Positions 10,670-20,040 of a stretch of DNA of 64,000 bases are shown here, piece by piece. The notes below the pieces were generated by a model that saw only the letters and a program-made list of their open reading frames with translations, was not told the DNA's origin and made no database searches. Origin of the DNA: [Phialemoniopsis] sp. UDSM-2020 (lineage: Eukaryota > Ascomycota > Sordariomycetes > Thyridiales > Thyridiaceae); NCBI GenBank assembly GCA_018873225.1, contig JAEILZ010000003.1, forward strand, positions 4,960,001 through 5,024,000. The letters are read 5' to 3'. How positions within the stretch are numbered: the first letter of the stretch is position 1; each line of letters begins with the position of its first letter. Both the position numbers and the translations under genes were made by a program.

Positions 10670-11488
10670 CTATCGTTGTAGATAGCCTCCATCAACAAAC
10701 AGAGAGCTTCCCGTTACAAATGAACTCCTGCCACCAGCCAAGTAAACCACCCCATCCGCGATTTCAAATGGCTGTGCCGCCCTCATCATAGGCACAGCAG
10801 TGGCAACCTTCTCTTCCAGAACAACCCTTACTGCCGGTACATCCATCGTCATGGGAGTCTCTACATAACCGGGGCACATCGCGTTGATCCTTAGGCCCTC
10901 TTTCGCATAGTCTTCCGAGGCGGTCTTGGTCAGGCCGATGATCGCGTGTTTGGACGTGACATACGAGGTGGATGTGGGCGTTGCAATGACACCCTGTATA
11001 GACCCAAAGTTGATGATGGAGCCGCGCTGGAGCGGTCGTCCGTCTATGCTAGACAGAATGGATTCTTGCTTGAGCATGATCTGGGCCGTCGCCTTGAGCA
11101 TGAAGAGCGTGCCGTAGAGGTTGACGTCGAGCACGCGCTGGAAGACCTCCGTTTTGGCAAAGGCTGCACCGCCGGGGTGCTTGTAGGCCAGGCCGGCGGC
11201 GTTGACGAGGTAGTCTATCCGGCCAAACTCTACGGCGACAGACTGGACGGCCTCGATGACCCGTTGCTCGTCGGTCACGTCAACGACGTGAGTGATGACA
11301 CGGCAAGGCTGGCCGCCGGTCGATATGTGCTGCTTGGCATCAATCTCCTCTTTGGTCTTGGCCAAGCCTTCGGCGTTGATGTCGAAAAGAGCGACTCCAG
11401 CTGCGCCGTCGCGAGCGAAGGTGTGGGCGCACGCCCGGGCGATGCCTGAGCCGGCGCCGGTGATAAGCGCAAAGCCTGGAACGTCCAT
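10670..11488 (-). CDS. short-chain dehydrogenase/reductase (SDR) 2
   Basis: Single-exon 272-residue classical SDR starting at the ATG at 11488. It shows TGAGSGIA (cofactor binding, about residue 10), DVTD, NAAG (about 97), the catalytic Ser region NFGSIQG, YVTSK (Tyr and Lys of the active site), and the CPGYVETPM loop after it. The C-terminus ends with the usual SLFVDGGYL strand. Length and motifs match the NAD(P)-dependent 3-ketoacyl-reductase-like or secondary alcohol dehydrogenase group. It is divergent from the monooxygenase at 12083 with 594 bp between the starts. That arrangement fits an alcohol-to-ketone step feeding a Baeyer-Villiger oxidation. Not overlapped by any competing frame of merit. 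Confidence 0.93.
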   Translation of the reverse strand: MDVPGFALITGAGSGIARACAHTFARDGAAGVALFDINAEGLAKTKEEIDAKQHISTGGQPCRVITHVVDVTDEQRVIEAVQSVAVEFGRIDYLVNAAGLAYKHPGGAAFAKTEVFQRVLDVNLYGTLFMLKATAQIMLKQESILSSIDGRPLQRGSIINFGSIQGVIATPTSTSYVTSKHAIIGLTKTASEDYAKEGLRINAMCPGYVETPMTMDVPAVRVVLEEKVATAVPMMRAAQPFEIADGVVYLAGGRSSFVTGSSLFVDGGYLQR

Positions 11489-12082
11489 CCTCGACCCGTC
11501 TATCGATCCAATAAAGCCAAACTTGAGATGATAGGGACTAAGAATGCGAAAATGGAATATCGCACGTTTCTTCGAGGCATCTCATCGCTCCCGCACATAT
11601 GTAGTTCGCGATGCCGACTTACACCTATCGCAGGCATCGGACCCCTTGACTCTCACCCGCTAGAAGAGCTCCACCACCATCGAAATTGGAAAGTAATAAC
11701 GACGCTAGCAACATTCCCCACATCACTCCTTGTCTTGAGAGTGGGGATTGGTGCTTTCCCCTGATAAGAGGGCAATGTGGTTGAGGTGATCAGCCATGGC
11801 CGCCTTGAGCCGAGACATGGGCTCGAAAGAACGATAGAGACTGATATGCTACTGGGGTTACTTTCCAATTGCGAATGCTGTCAGACCCGTATGACCTGAC
11901 CTGTTCAGCGTATGAGCCGAGCAGCACGCGGCCCGCAGCTCTCCCAACGTCGCGTCAGGATATCTCGTCCTTGCCACCGCAGAGATGCATATTTGTACAA
12001 GGTGCCGATTGCTTCTGCAAGGTCCTGTCATACCTCAGAAAGAAGCAATTGAGCCAACTTGCTCACTCTAAGATCGTTTGCC
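11489..12082. promoter_or_regulatory. bidirectional promoter SDR2 / BVMO with inverted CreA-like sites
   Basis: Divergent 594-bp intergenic region. TCCCCAC (11715-11721) and GTGGGGA (11741-11747) form a 7-bp inverted repeat. Each arm contains a match to the CreA consensus SYGGRG on one strand. Carbon-catabolite control of both genes is an inference from site and layout only. Confidence 0.4.
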
Positions 12083-13753
12083 ATGGGTTCCTTAAGTTCA
12101 TCTCCAGAGTACGACGTCCTCATCATCGGTGCCGGCCTTTCAGGCATCAGCAGCCTGTGTCACATCCGAAAATTGTTTCCATCATGGACTGTCAAGGTCA
12201 TCGAAGCTGCAGATGAAGTGGGCGGGACATGGTATTTCAACAGATATCCCGGCGCCCGCTTCGACTCCGATACGGTCTCCTACCACTTGTCCTGGGACAA
12301 GGAGCTGCTTGCAGAATGGGACTGGAAAGAGGAGTTTGCGCCGCAAGAAGAGATCCTTCGATATATCAATAGACTCGCAGAGAAGCACGATGTCCACAGA
12401 TCCGTGCAGTTCAACACGCGCATCGCCAAGGCGTATTGGCAGGGCAGAGAGAACATGTGGCTCTTGACAGACTCCGAGGGCAAGACATACTCAGCTCGGT
12501 TCCTCGTAAGCTGCGTGGGGTTCCTGTCTGCGCCTCAGCTGCCGAATATACCAGGCCTGAGCAGCTTCAGGGGCGAGGCATACCACACATCTCGGTGGCC
12601 CAAGAACCTGGATCTGGAGCACGACTTGAAGGACAAGCGAATTGGCGTGATTGGCACCGCTGCCACCGGCATCCAGACGATCACGGCCATCTCGAAGATT
12701 CCAAACATCAAGAGCTTGGCCGTCTTCCAGCGGTCAGCCAGCTGGTGTGCACCACTGCGTAATGCCGAGATCTCCCCCGAGAAGATGCGCCAGTACAAGA
12801 CCCAATACGACGAAATCTTCCAAAAGTGCGCCGATGCACCACAAGGATTCTTGTACAGTCCCGACCCTCGCAAGACATTTGACGTACCTGAAGAAGAGCG
12901 CTTGGCCTTTTGGGAGAAGCTGTATCAAAAGCCGGGCTTTGGCAAGTGGCAGTCTGTGTTCATCGACGCCTACACGGACCCCAAGGCCAACAAGCTGTAC
13001 TCCGACTGGATGGCCGACAAGATCCGTGCCCGGGTCAACGATCCAGTCCTCGCCGAGAAGCTCATACCCAAGGACCACGGATTCGGGACAAAGCGCGTTC
13101 CCTTGGACAGTGGATACTTTGAGGCGTACAACAAACCCAACGTACATCTCGTCAGCCTCCGAGAGACTCCCATCACGACTGTCACTCCCACCGGCATCGA
13201 GACATCTGACGGACAGCACCATGACCTGGACATGTTGATCTTCGCCACGGGTTTTGATGCCATCACCGGTGCTTTAGCGGCGATCGAGTGGTCAGCCGAA
13301 GACGGGAGACCACTCTTTGGCATGAGCAACACTCCGGCCGGCAAAGACGCCATCTGGGTCGACTACGAGACCAGGACATTCCTCGGCCTGATGGCACCCC
13401 ACCTCCCCAACGTCTTCATGATCCTGGGACCTCATCAGCCCTTTGGCAACATTCCTCGGAGCATCGAGAACTCTGTCAATGTCGTCATGGGACTGTTGCA
13501 ATTCCTGCATGACAATGGCTACGTGTACGCCTGCCCCAAGCAGTGGGCCGTCGACAAGTGGTACGATCACGTTGTCCAGTCTGGTCAAGGGCTTCTGTCG
13601 ACTCTGGTGAGCAGTTGGTCAACGGGCGTAAACACGAATGTGGAGGGCAAGTCAAAGCCGAGGGTTGCCAAGTACTCAGGTACTTACAGAGAATATCTGG
13701 GGCAATGCGAAGAGAATGCCAAGGCTGGATGGTCAGCCCTTGAACTGAAGTAA
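12083..13753 (+). CDS. FAD-dependent Baeyer-Villiger-type monooxygenase
   Basis: Single-exon protein of 556 residues. The start is the ATG at 12083 in a strong context (GCCATGG), the first in-frame ATG. Residues about 10-30 contain the FAD Rossmann motif GAGLSG. The BVMO fingerprint FxGxxxHTxxWP is present as FRGEAYHTSRWP (about residues 168-179). A second Rossmann motif, GTAATG, binds NADPH at about 200. DMLIFATGFD near residue 390 matches the C-terminal flavoprotein motif. The family inserts oxygen next to a ketone to give an ester or lactone. Length is typical of fungal BVMOs without N-terminal extension. Neighbouring SDR genes could supply the ketone. No lactone hydrolase is immediately adjacent. 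Confidence 0.93.
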   Translation: MGSLSSSPEYDVLIIGAGLSGISSLCHIRKLFPSWTVKVIEAADEVGGTWYFNRYPGARFDSDTVSYHLSWDKELLAEWDWKEEFAPQEEILRYINRLAEKHDVHRSVQFNTRIAKAYWQGRENMWLLTDSEGKTYSARFLVSCVGFLSAPQLPNIPGLSSFRGEAYHTSRWPKNLDLEHDLKDKRIGVIGTAATGIQTITAISKIPNIKSLAVFQRSASWCAPLRNAEISPEKMRQYKTQYDEIFQKCADAPQGFLYSPDPRKTFDVPEEERLAFWEKLYQKPGFGKWQSVFIDAYTDPKANKLYSDWMADKIRARVNDPVLAEKLIPKDHGFGTKRVPLDSGYFEAYNKPNVHLVSLRETPITTVTPTGIETSDGQHHDLDMLIFATGFDAITGALAAIEWSAEDGRPLFGMSNTPAGKDAIWVDYETRTFLGLMAPHLPNVFMILGPHQPFGNIPRSIENSVNVVMGLLQFLHDNGYVYACPKQWAVDKWYDHVVQSGQGLLSTLVSSWSTGVNTNVEGKSKPRVAKYSGTYREYLGQCEENAKAGWSALELK

Positions 13754-14235
13754 ATTACTTAGATAATGAAGAAAACACATTCTTGACAGATGATAGTAGC
13801 TGTATCTAGGAGGTTTGAAGAAAACATAACTTTTCCTCCTCAGCCGCAGTGAAAAGTCAACTTTGAACCCATTTATCTAGTCATTTGACCTTGACTCTGA
13901 TGATGGACGCGGTTTCCTACTCTTTGCCTTCTTTTCTCTCCCTTTCATTCTTCGCATGCTAGTGTTGAAAGAACACAATGCACAATGAATCTAACAATGA
14001 ATCTATTCATAAGCACAGATGTCAGGATGGTGGGTTGTTATCCATAGACTATCCGTGATCTCCATTTTCCAGAAATGTACATCAAAGTCATGTTGGTGAT
14101 TGTAGTTTATAAAGCTGATCCAGAAAGACACCATGTACTTGATTCCTACATGACCTAGCACCCAGCTATACTAATCGCACAACTTGACGGATACACAATA
14201 GTCCTTGATTCCCACAGTACAACAAGATTTGCCAC
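13754..14235. other. intergenic between converging genes
   Basis: A stretch of 482 bp between the 3' ends of the BVMO and permease genes. AT-rich, presumably the two 3' UTRs; no coding signal. Confidence 0.6.
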
Positions 14236-15924
14236 CTATCCCCATAGAACTCGCAACTTGCTAAGGATCTTGTTCTGCTTGTGACCTTCCATTTCCTTTT
14301 CGATCTGATCCCACCTTGCAGCATCGGCTTCAACCTCGGCAAGACCGGTGACCATATCAAAATCTTCGAGTTTGCGATACCATGGGTCTTTTCTTCCAGC
14401 AGTCAACTTGTGGCCTACCCACAACACAAGGAAGACCGGGATTCCGATATAGGCGGTCAGGAAGCCGCTGGCAGTAAACCGGCCGGGATAGAAGACAGTA
14501 AAACCATTCATCAGCAAGAGGAAGCTGAAAATGACCAGACAAAACCATGCAGCGTAAGGCTGAATTTTGGAGTGGTAAGGTACGGTCACCCCCTTTAGAA
14601 GCACAGCTTTGCGGAAGCGAAGGAACAGCGTGCAGCAAACGATCCAGGAGGTGAACCCAGCGGTATTCGTGATGCTAATGATCCAGTTGAAGACCTGCCC
14701 GGCTTCATTACTCAGCACGAGGTAGCCGAAGAAGCCAAAACAGCTGCACGCGAGCACGGCGTAGTATGGGACGCCCCATTTGTTGCAGCGAGTGAAGATC
14801 TTAGGCGCGTCACCGACGCTGGCGAGAGAATAGAGGGAGCGCGAAGCCATGTAGAGATATGCGTTGCCCGCAGATAAGGCGGCGGTCAAGATTCCGGCGT
14901 TGATGATTGCCGGCAAAATCTTGATGCCCGCATCCTGAATGGCGATGACCCAAGGCGATGCGTTGGCATTGCCAGCACCCGAGACGAGGCCAGGGGCATT
15001 AGACGGGCAAATGACCCCAATGGCGGCGGCACCCAGGACGTAGAAGAAGACGAGACGGAAGAAGAACCGGCGGGCGGCAGTGGGGAGGTTCTTGCGAGGA
15101 TGGTGCATCTCTCCAGAGGTCAAGATCAGCTGCTCAGGGGCGAAGAAGAACGAGAAGCCCGAGAATACCCAAATATATAGGAACGCGGTGAACCGTCCGC
15201 CCGCGCCACCGACGATGTATGTTTTCGTTGCTCCAGGATCGTTCCAGTAACGATAGCCGAGGGCTTCGTGGTGAGGTCCTCCACCACACATCAGGACAAG
15301 CGACAGCATCAGGAGACCGGTGGCCATGACGACCTTGATGCCCGCAAACCAAAACTCAGACTCTCCGTAGAATCCAACAGGCGACAAATTGATAACCAAG
15401 AAGAATATGAACCCAACTGACACCCACACAGCATAATGGATATTGTTGGGCCAGTAGTCGATGATTATGCAGATCGCGGTGAGCTCGTAGGCGACAATCA
15501 TGCCGAAGGAATAGACGTAGAGCCAACCCAGGGCAAAGCCGAGTGACTTGGAGAGGTATCGCGTCGTAAGGGCAGACATGGAGTTGCCGGCGGTAGGGAC
15601 AAATGCGCCGACTTCGCAGATTGCCGTGACAATGCCAAAGACACTGGCGGCCATGATGATAAAGGCTAGGAGAAGTAGCCCCGGGCCTCCAATGGCAAGA
15701 ACCTGGCCGGCGCCGATGAAGAGATTTGTGCCGATACTACCGCCAATGGCAAGCATCTGAGCATGGCGAGACTTGATATTTCTTTTCATGCCACCCTGCT
15801 TGTCGGTGATCTGGCCATTCTGGTTGGACTCGACCGAGGAAAGGCCAGGCTCCGGATCGTCGTGCATCTTGTCCGTGACAAAGGTCTGCGCCTGCGTGCC
15901 AGGCGATAATTTGTCGACAACCAT
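14236..15924 (-). CDS. amino-acid permease (AAT/APC superfamily)
   Basis: Single-exon 562-residue polytopic membrane protein. I start at the ATG at 15924 (ACCATGG). The open frame reaches further upstream but contains no other ATG. A cytosolic N-terminus of about 50 residues precedes KRNIKSRHAQMLAIGGSIGT, the family signature at the start of TM1. About 12 hydrophobic segments follow, with the APC-type loop motif SGEMHHPRKNLP (about 310) and the conserved GNAYLYMASR segment (about 380). Likely a plasma-membrane proton/amino-acid symporter. It is divergent from a Zn2Cys6 regulator across a 555-bp region with GATA sites, which suggests nitrogen control. Substrate specificity cannot be read. Confidence 0.95.
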   Translation of the reverse strand: MVVDKLSPGTQAQTFVTDKMHDDPEPGLSSVESNQNGQITDKQGGMKRNIKSRHAQMLAIGGSIGTNLFIGAGQVLAIGGPGLLLLAFIIMAASVFGIVTAICEVGAFVPTAGNSMSALTTRYLSKSLGFALGWLYVYSFGMIVAYELTAICIIIDYWPNNIHYAVWVSVGFIFFLVINLSPVGFYGESEFWFAGIKVVMATGLLMLSLVLMCGGGPHHEALGYRYWNDPGATKTYIVGGAGGRFTAFLYIWVFSGFSFFFAPEQLILTSGEMHHPRKNLPTAARRFFFRLVFFYVLGAAAIGVICPSNAPGLVSGAGNANASPWVIAIQDAGIKILPAIINAGILTAALSAGNAYLYMASRSLYSLASVGDAPKIFTRCNKWGVPYYAVLACSCFGFFGYLVLSNEAGQVFNWIISITNTAGFTSWIVCCTLFLRFRKAVLLKGVTVPYHSKIQPYAAWFCLVIFSFLLLMNGFTVFYPGRFTASGFLTAYIGIPVFLVLWVGHKLTAGRKDPWYRKLEDFDMVTGLAEVEADAARWDQIEKEMEGHKQNKILSKLRVLWG

Positions 15925-16479
15925 GGTGTCTGAAGTGTATGTATATGTAAAGAGAAGGTATCGTCTGCACAAGCAGTTCGGATACCGGTCATGGCGATCG
16001 AGTCGGAGGGAATCAGCCGTTTCAAGTACTACGCGTCGGAAAATGCTCACTCTGGCCGTTCAAGTTTTCGAAAGCACCAAGGCTAGTCAGTTGATACACT
16101 GATAGCGCGGGGGCCTCCACAGTTACAGAGTCCCCAGAAAGATAAACCCACGACTCGCCACTAGTACGAAATCCAGGGGCTTGGTCGGGTGGAGAATCCG
16201 GTGAAAAAGGCATGCTTCACCGAAGCTTTGCCTATTTCGGCAAGGTTTGAGGCTTCTCGCGAGATAAAAGAAGATAACCTCGTTGTTACTTTCTATTTAT
16301 CCTCGACTCCCCCGCAAACACAGACACTCCCGGCCTGCGCTCCTACACAGCCATTCCTCATTTGCTTTTCTATCCATGTCTAGAGTCCTCTTATGTGCAA
16401 GAGATAGAGAAAGGAAAGTGTGAACGATAGTGGCAGCCCCGGGTTTCTCGCTTGGCCGGATGCCGGTCTCGGACTAAGC
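15925..16479. promoter_or_regulatory. bidirectional promoter permease / Zn2Cys6 regulator with GATA sites
   Basis: Divergent region of 555 bp. Two AGATAA boxes (16262-16267 and 16272-16277) match HGATAR, the AreA/Nit2 nitrogen-control site, and TTATCC follows at 16297. An upstream ORF sits just before the regulator start (listed separately). Confidence 0.5.
16460..16477 (+). other. five-codon upstream ORF before the regulator
   Basis: ATG CCG GTC TCG GAC TAA ends two bases before the regulator ATG at 16480 and is in a different frame. If the transcript starts upstream of it, it could dampen translation or force reinitiation. The transcription start is unknown. Confidence 0.4.
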
Positions 16480-18727
16480 ATGCTTCAGCCCAGATCATTT
16501 GGCGGATGTGATACTGTAAGTCATACACCACTTACAGCAATATCGCTTTGATATCATTGGCCCTCTGAATACCTCGTTAATCATGCCTGGACTGACCTAT
16601 CTGCCCGAGATCTAGTGCCGGACCAGACGGGTCAAGTGCGACGAGGTCTGGCCTATCTGTGCCCCTTGCAAGAAGTCCAGACTGAGCTGCGGCTACAACA
16701 AGACGATCTTCTTCGACTGCGATGATAGCAGCAATGAGGCCAAGACCCGCTTCAGGCGTCCGCTGTTTGATCTCAGAACACGCCGGGAAATGAGCGATCG
16801 GCTTGCTTCGGCCATCCCAGACGCCTCTAGTTTGACTCAGCACCTGGCTAGAATAGACGAGGAGAGCCTCGACCTGCCTCCCGAACAAGATGGCAGCATC
16901 GTACTTGGCCCCTTTAGTGCTCTGAGGTTTGCCTCTGCAAAGCCGAGTCCTACACCGGGAACAGCAGTCAGTCTCGAAGGGAACCTGGTCTACGCCCCGC
17001 AGCCTCAACTTTCACCGCACGATATGACACACGGAAACCACTTGCCGACGCCCTCCTCACCCCATGTGGATGACTTGGCACTGTTCCCTACAGATGCGCT
17101 TATCCAGTCCATACTCGACACTACAGAGCCGGATCTTCTTGCTCACTTTGTCAATTACCAAGATCCGCTCTTCGACCCAGAGTCTGTCTTGTCAGGTGAT
17201 TCTATGCTCTTCAGTCCGTCCAATTTCCAACTGTCGCCAACTGGTCTTCCCGATCTGCACCACGGAGAAGTCCCGCAACTCATTGGGTATCACCACGACC
17301 ATACAACTTCACCGCCTAGCATACCTTCTCAACCCACATCAAATTTCAACACACTCCCACAGGATGCAGTGTTTCTGGTGCAGTACTTTGCCTCGACCGT
17401 CATAGACTTCCTCACCCCTATCCAACACGAAAAGACACCATGGCATATCATGTTCCTGCCTTATGCCAGGCATTGCTTGGCACACCTAGCCCTTGGTGAC
17501 TCGGTAGACCATGCAGGCCTCAGCGCTTTCTACGGCATACTTGCGATCAGTGCCTTCAGCCTCGGCGGAGTCCACCAATCTCAGATGTGGCTTGACCAGG
17601 GGGCATCTTATCAGAAGCAGGCCCGCCAAAACTGTGTACACATGGTGAAAGGCGCATACGACTTGCCGAAGAAGTGTAAATACAAATCATCACTGATGGC
17701 ATTGCAAATCATGGGCTTGCTGGCAAAGCTCAGGGGCGATCCGGTCCAAGAGGAGTACTACTTTCTCGAGGCTGAGAAGCTCATCAAACTCCGCGGACTT
17801 GGACGGAAGAGCTCGCGAAAGGTTAGGCTACTGCACCATTGCTACGCCCTAGATCGCCTGGTTTACGAGAGTACCTGCATGCGCAGCATAGATCCCAAAC
17901 ACCGACATCGCGTGCGGCATGATATTGAGTCTGTCAGCATCGTCTCGTACCCGGAGGATACAATGGCTTTCCGTCTCCCGAACTGGCACAATCTAGACGA
18001 GCAGATCCTAAGAACCAACAGCCTGGATGACAACGGCGGAGCAGTGGATGATGAGGCCCAGGGCCTGTGGCCCGGCGCGCCTTACTCCAAGATATCGGGG
18101 TTACCTGAGCCGTGGCTTCTGCTCATTCTTCATGCCGTCCTCCTCGGAAAGGAGAAGGACTCGGTAGAGCAAAACGGTTCGTCCGGGTCAATCACCTTGG
18201 GCGAGTTTCTACGACGCGCCAAGGCTCTCGAGAGCTGCATCAGCCAGTACGCGCAACAAGTACAACAAAAGTCCCCTGCGACCCCTGACCAGATCACCGA
18301 CAGCGCCACCGCTTTGCAGAACATCCTTGACGCCGTGCGCTACGCGCTCGAGATCTTCTTCTACCGGCGCATCTACGAAGTCGGCGCTTCGTGGCTGCAA
18401 GACAAGGTCGTCAAGGTGCGCGACTGTCTTCTCCGGTGCGAGGCGGCAGCTGGCTCGGCATCGGCCCTTCTGGGGTGCGTGGAGCTGCTCTGGGCATCGT
18501 TCATCGCCTCGTGTGAGGCCGAGGACACCGAGCTGCAGGACTCGTTTGCGAACTGGTATAAGCGAGCGGCGAGACGGACGGGACTGCCGTGCTGGATGAA
18601 CTCGCTGCACCTGTCCAATCTGGTATGGGGAGAGAAGAGGGACTCGAGTGGGCCCAAGGTGACGTGGATCGAGGTCCTCAGGAAGCAGCGGAAGTTACGA
18701 CTTCAGGCATACGCTGCAGCATCATGA
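16480..18727 (+). CDS. Zn2Cys6 fungal transcription factor
   Basis: The obvious long frame lacks the first two cysteines. They are recovered by a 36-nt first exon, 16480-16515, joined to 16616-18727 (intron GTAAGT...ATCTAG), giving about 715 residues. The completed motif is C-x2-C-x6-C-x6-C-x2-C-x6-C at residues about 10-36, with the DNA-contact run CRTRRVKCDE; the intron splits it after CDT. A proline/histidine-rich middle precedes a fungal-specific transcription-factor domain (Fungal_trans_2-like) from about residue 250 to the end. Likely a nuclear activator. Divergent placement suggests it controls the permease, and possibly the P450 genes downstream. No known orthologue is recognised. Confidence 0.92.
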
Positions 18728-20040
18728 GAGGTTCGGGACCTTGCTTAGGGCGGAACAGTATACCGTTAAGCTAGTTTTACTCGGAAAGACTAGCGGAGAG
18801 AATGAGCTGGTCTCTTCCGGCGTTACGAAGATTACAAGGTATAGTCTCGACCTATCTGCCCAGTGTCGACTCCTGGGTGAGGTCCATCCCACTACCCGAG
18901 TCCATAGAGGACAACAACTCACAGGGATGCGCTATCTACCCTTGTGACCTCTAGTATTGCAAGCTGCTCGACATGTTCATTCGGACCCTGGTCACGGAAA
19001 GCTCCACCTGCTCGGCAGTTGGAATAAACATTGTGCAGATCCGCTCAGGTTCCGAGCCGCCCTTTTATGCATAACAAGTTCACGAGCGGACGCGCGGAAA
19101 CAGTCCGCGCCGAGTGGAACCTCTGATGAAGCGATCAACTGTGTCCCTGATTTAGTCGTCACTCGGACATTTATCTACCGATTCTGCAACAGGTTTGGTG
19201 CCACCTAGTCTCAACGTCCAATCTGAGAACTCCTATTACCAAAGGCACGACACGGAGGCAAATGGGAATCGTACGTCTACCTAGCAAGCTTGTAGTCAAT
19301 ATGATTTCTCAACCTATCCTGGGGACCTGTTTGTATTGTACATTCACTAGATGCAAGTGCCGTTCAAGACTCCCGAAACTTAGTGGCCGCTTCGGCCCGC
19401 ACCCCAAGTGCAAGCGTGGGGCGGCTAGTCCTGCACACGACACGCCATGGCCCCAACATCGCGGAGGTCCAAACATTCCGTGAGGAAGATGGTCTCCTAG
19501 GTAGAAGATATTCGTCATGTTGTAGGCATCACGGGTCACTGTGAGCTCCGTGTCTGCCGGAAGTCCGATGAAAGACGTAGGGTTGTGACGGGATTGAAAC
19601 AAAACTTGAATCTTGGCCCGGATGCATATTACAGAGCAACTCATTTTCTGTCCTAGACTTAATGAAAGAAGTACACGACAGTGGCCATGAGAGAGTCAGG
19701 TGTAGTTGTGCCGGGCGGACCCCCGCGGAGCACGGAGACGTCGGCCTTGCAGGCCCCGATCCGACTTGCTGATCTGCAGAGCCGCGGACTAAGTGCCGGC
19801 CTCGATCTTGAAACGAGACCGCCCAACAGTCCACTTACCTGCCGAAAATGCTACGTATACCCACTGATCGACTATTTATGCCATGAATCCTCGTTCCGGG
19901 GTATGCTGGCTTTCCAGTGCTCTGTCTATATCAAGTTCAGGACCTCCCAGATGGCTCGGGGAACGCCTGTCCAACGTCCGCAGACTGTCAAGGCAGCAAC
20001 TACAGTCTTTTATCTTACTTGAAATCACAGAAACCTCAAG
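18728..20040. other. 1.3-kb intergenic region upstream of P450 A
   Basis: No gene seen; short frames on both strands lack domains. It contains a perfect dyad at 19092-19110 (listed separately) and a TATA-like CTATTTATG near 19871. Confidence 0.55.
19092..19110. promoter_or_regulatory. perfect dyad with CGG-N7-CCG core
   Basis: GCGCGGA-AACAG-TCCGCGC is a perfect 7-bp inverted repeat with a 5-nt spacer. It contains inverted CGG/CCG half-sites seven bases apart, the type bound by dimeric Zn2Cys6 regulators. It lies about 930 bp upstream of the P450 A start and about 370 bp after the Zn2Cys6 gene. Confidence 0.45.

Noticed and set aside
12436..13353. Alternative frames inside the BVMO gene on both strands
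   Set aside because: Shadows; the sense frame carries all flavoprotein motifs without a break.
15925..16050. Longer N-terminus for the permease up to 16050
   Set aside because: The extra 42 codons contain no ATG; the frame opens only with GTG, and the ATG at 15924 has a strong context.
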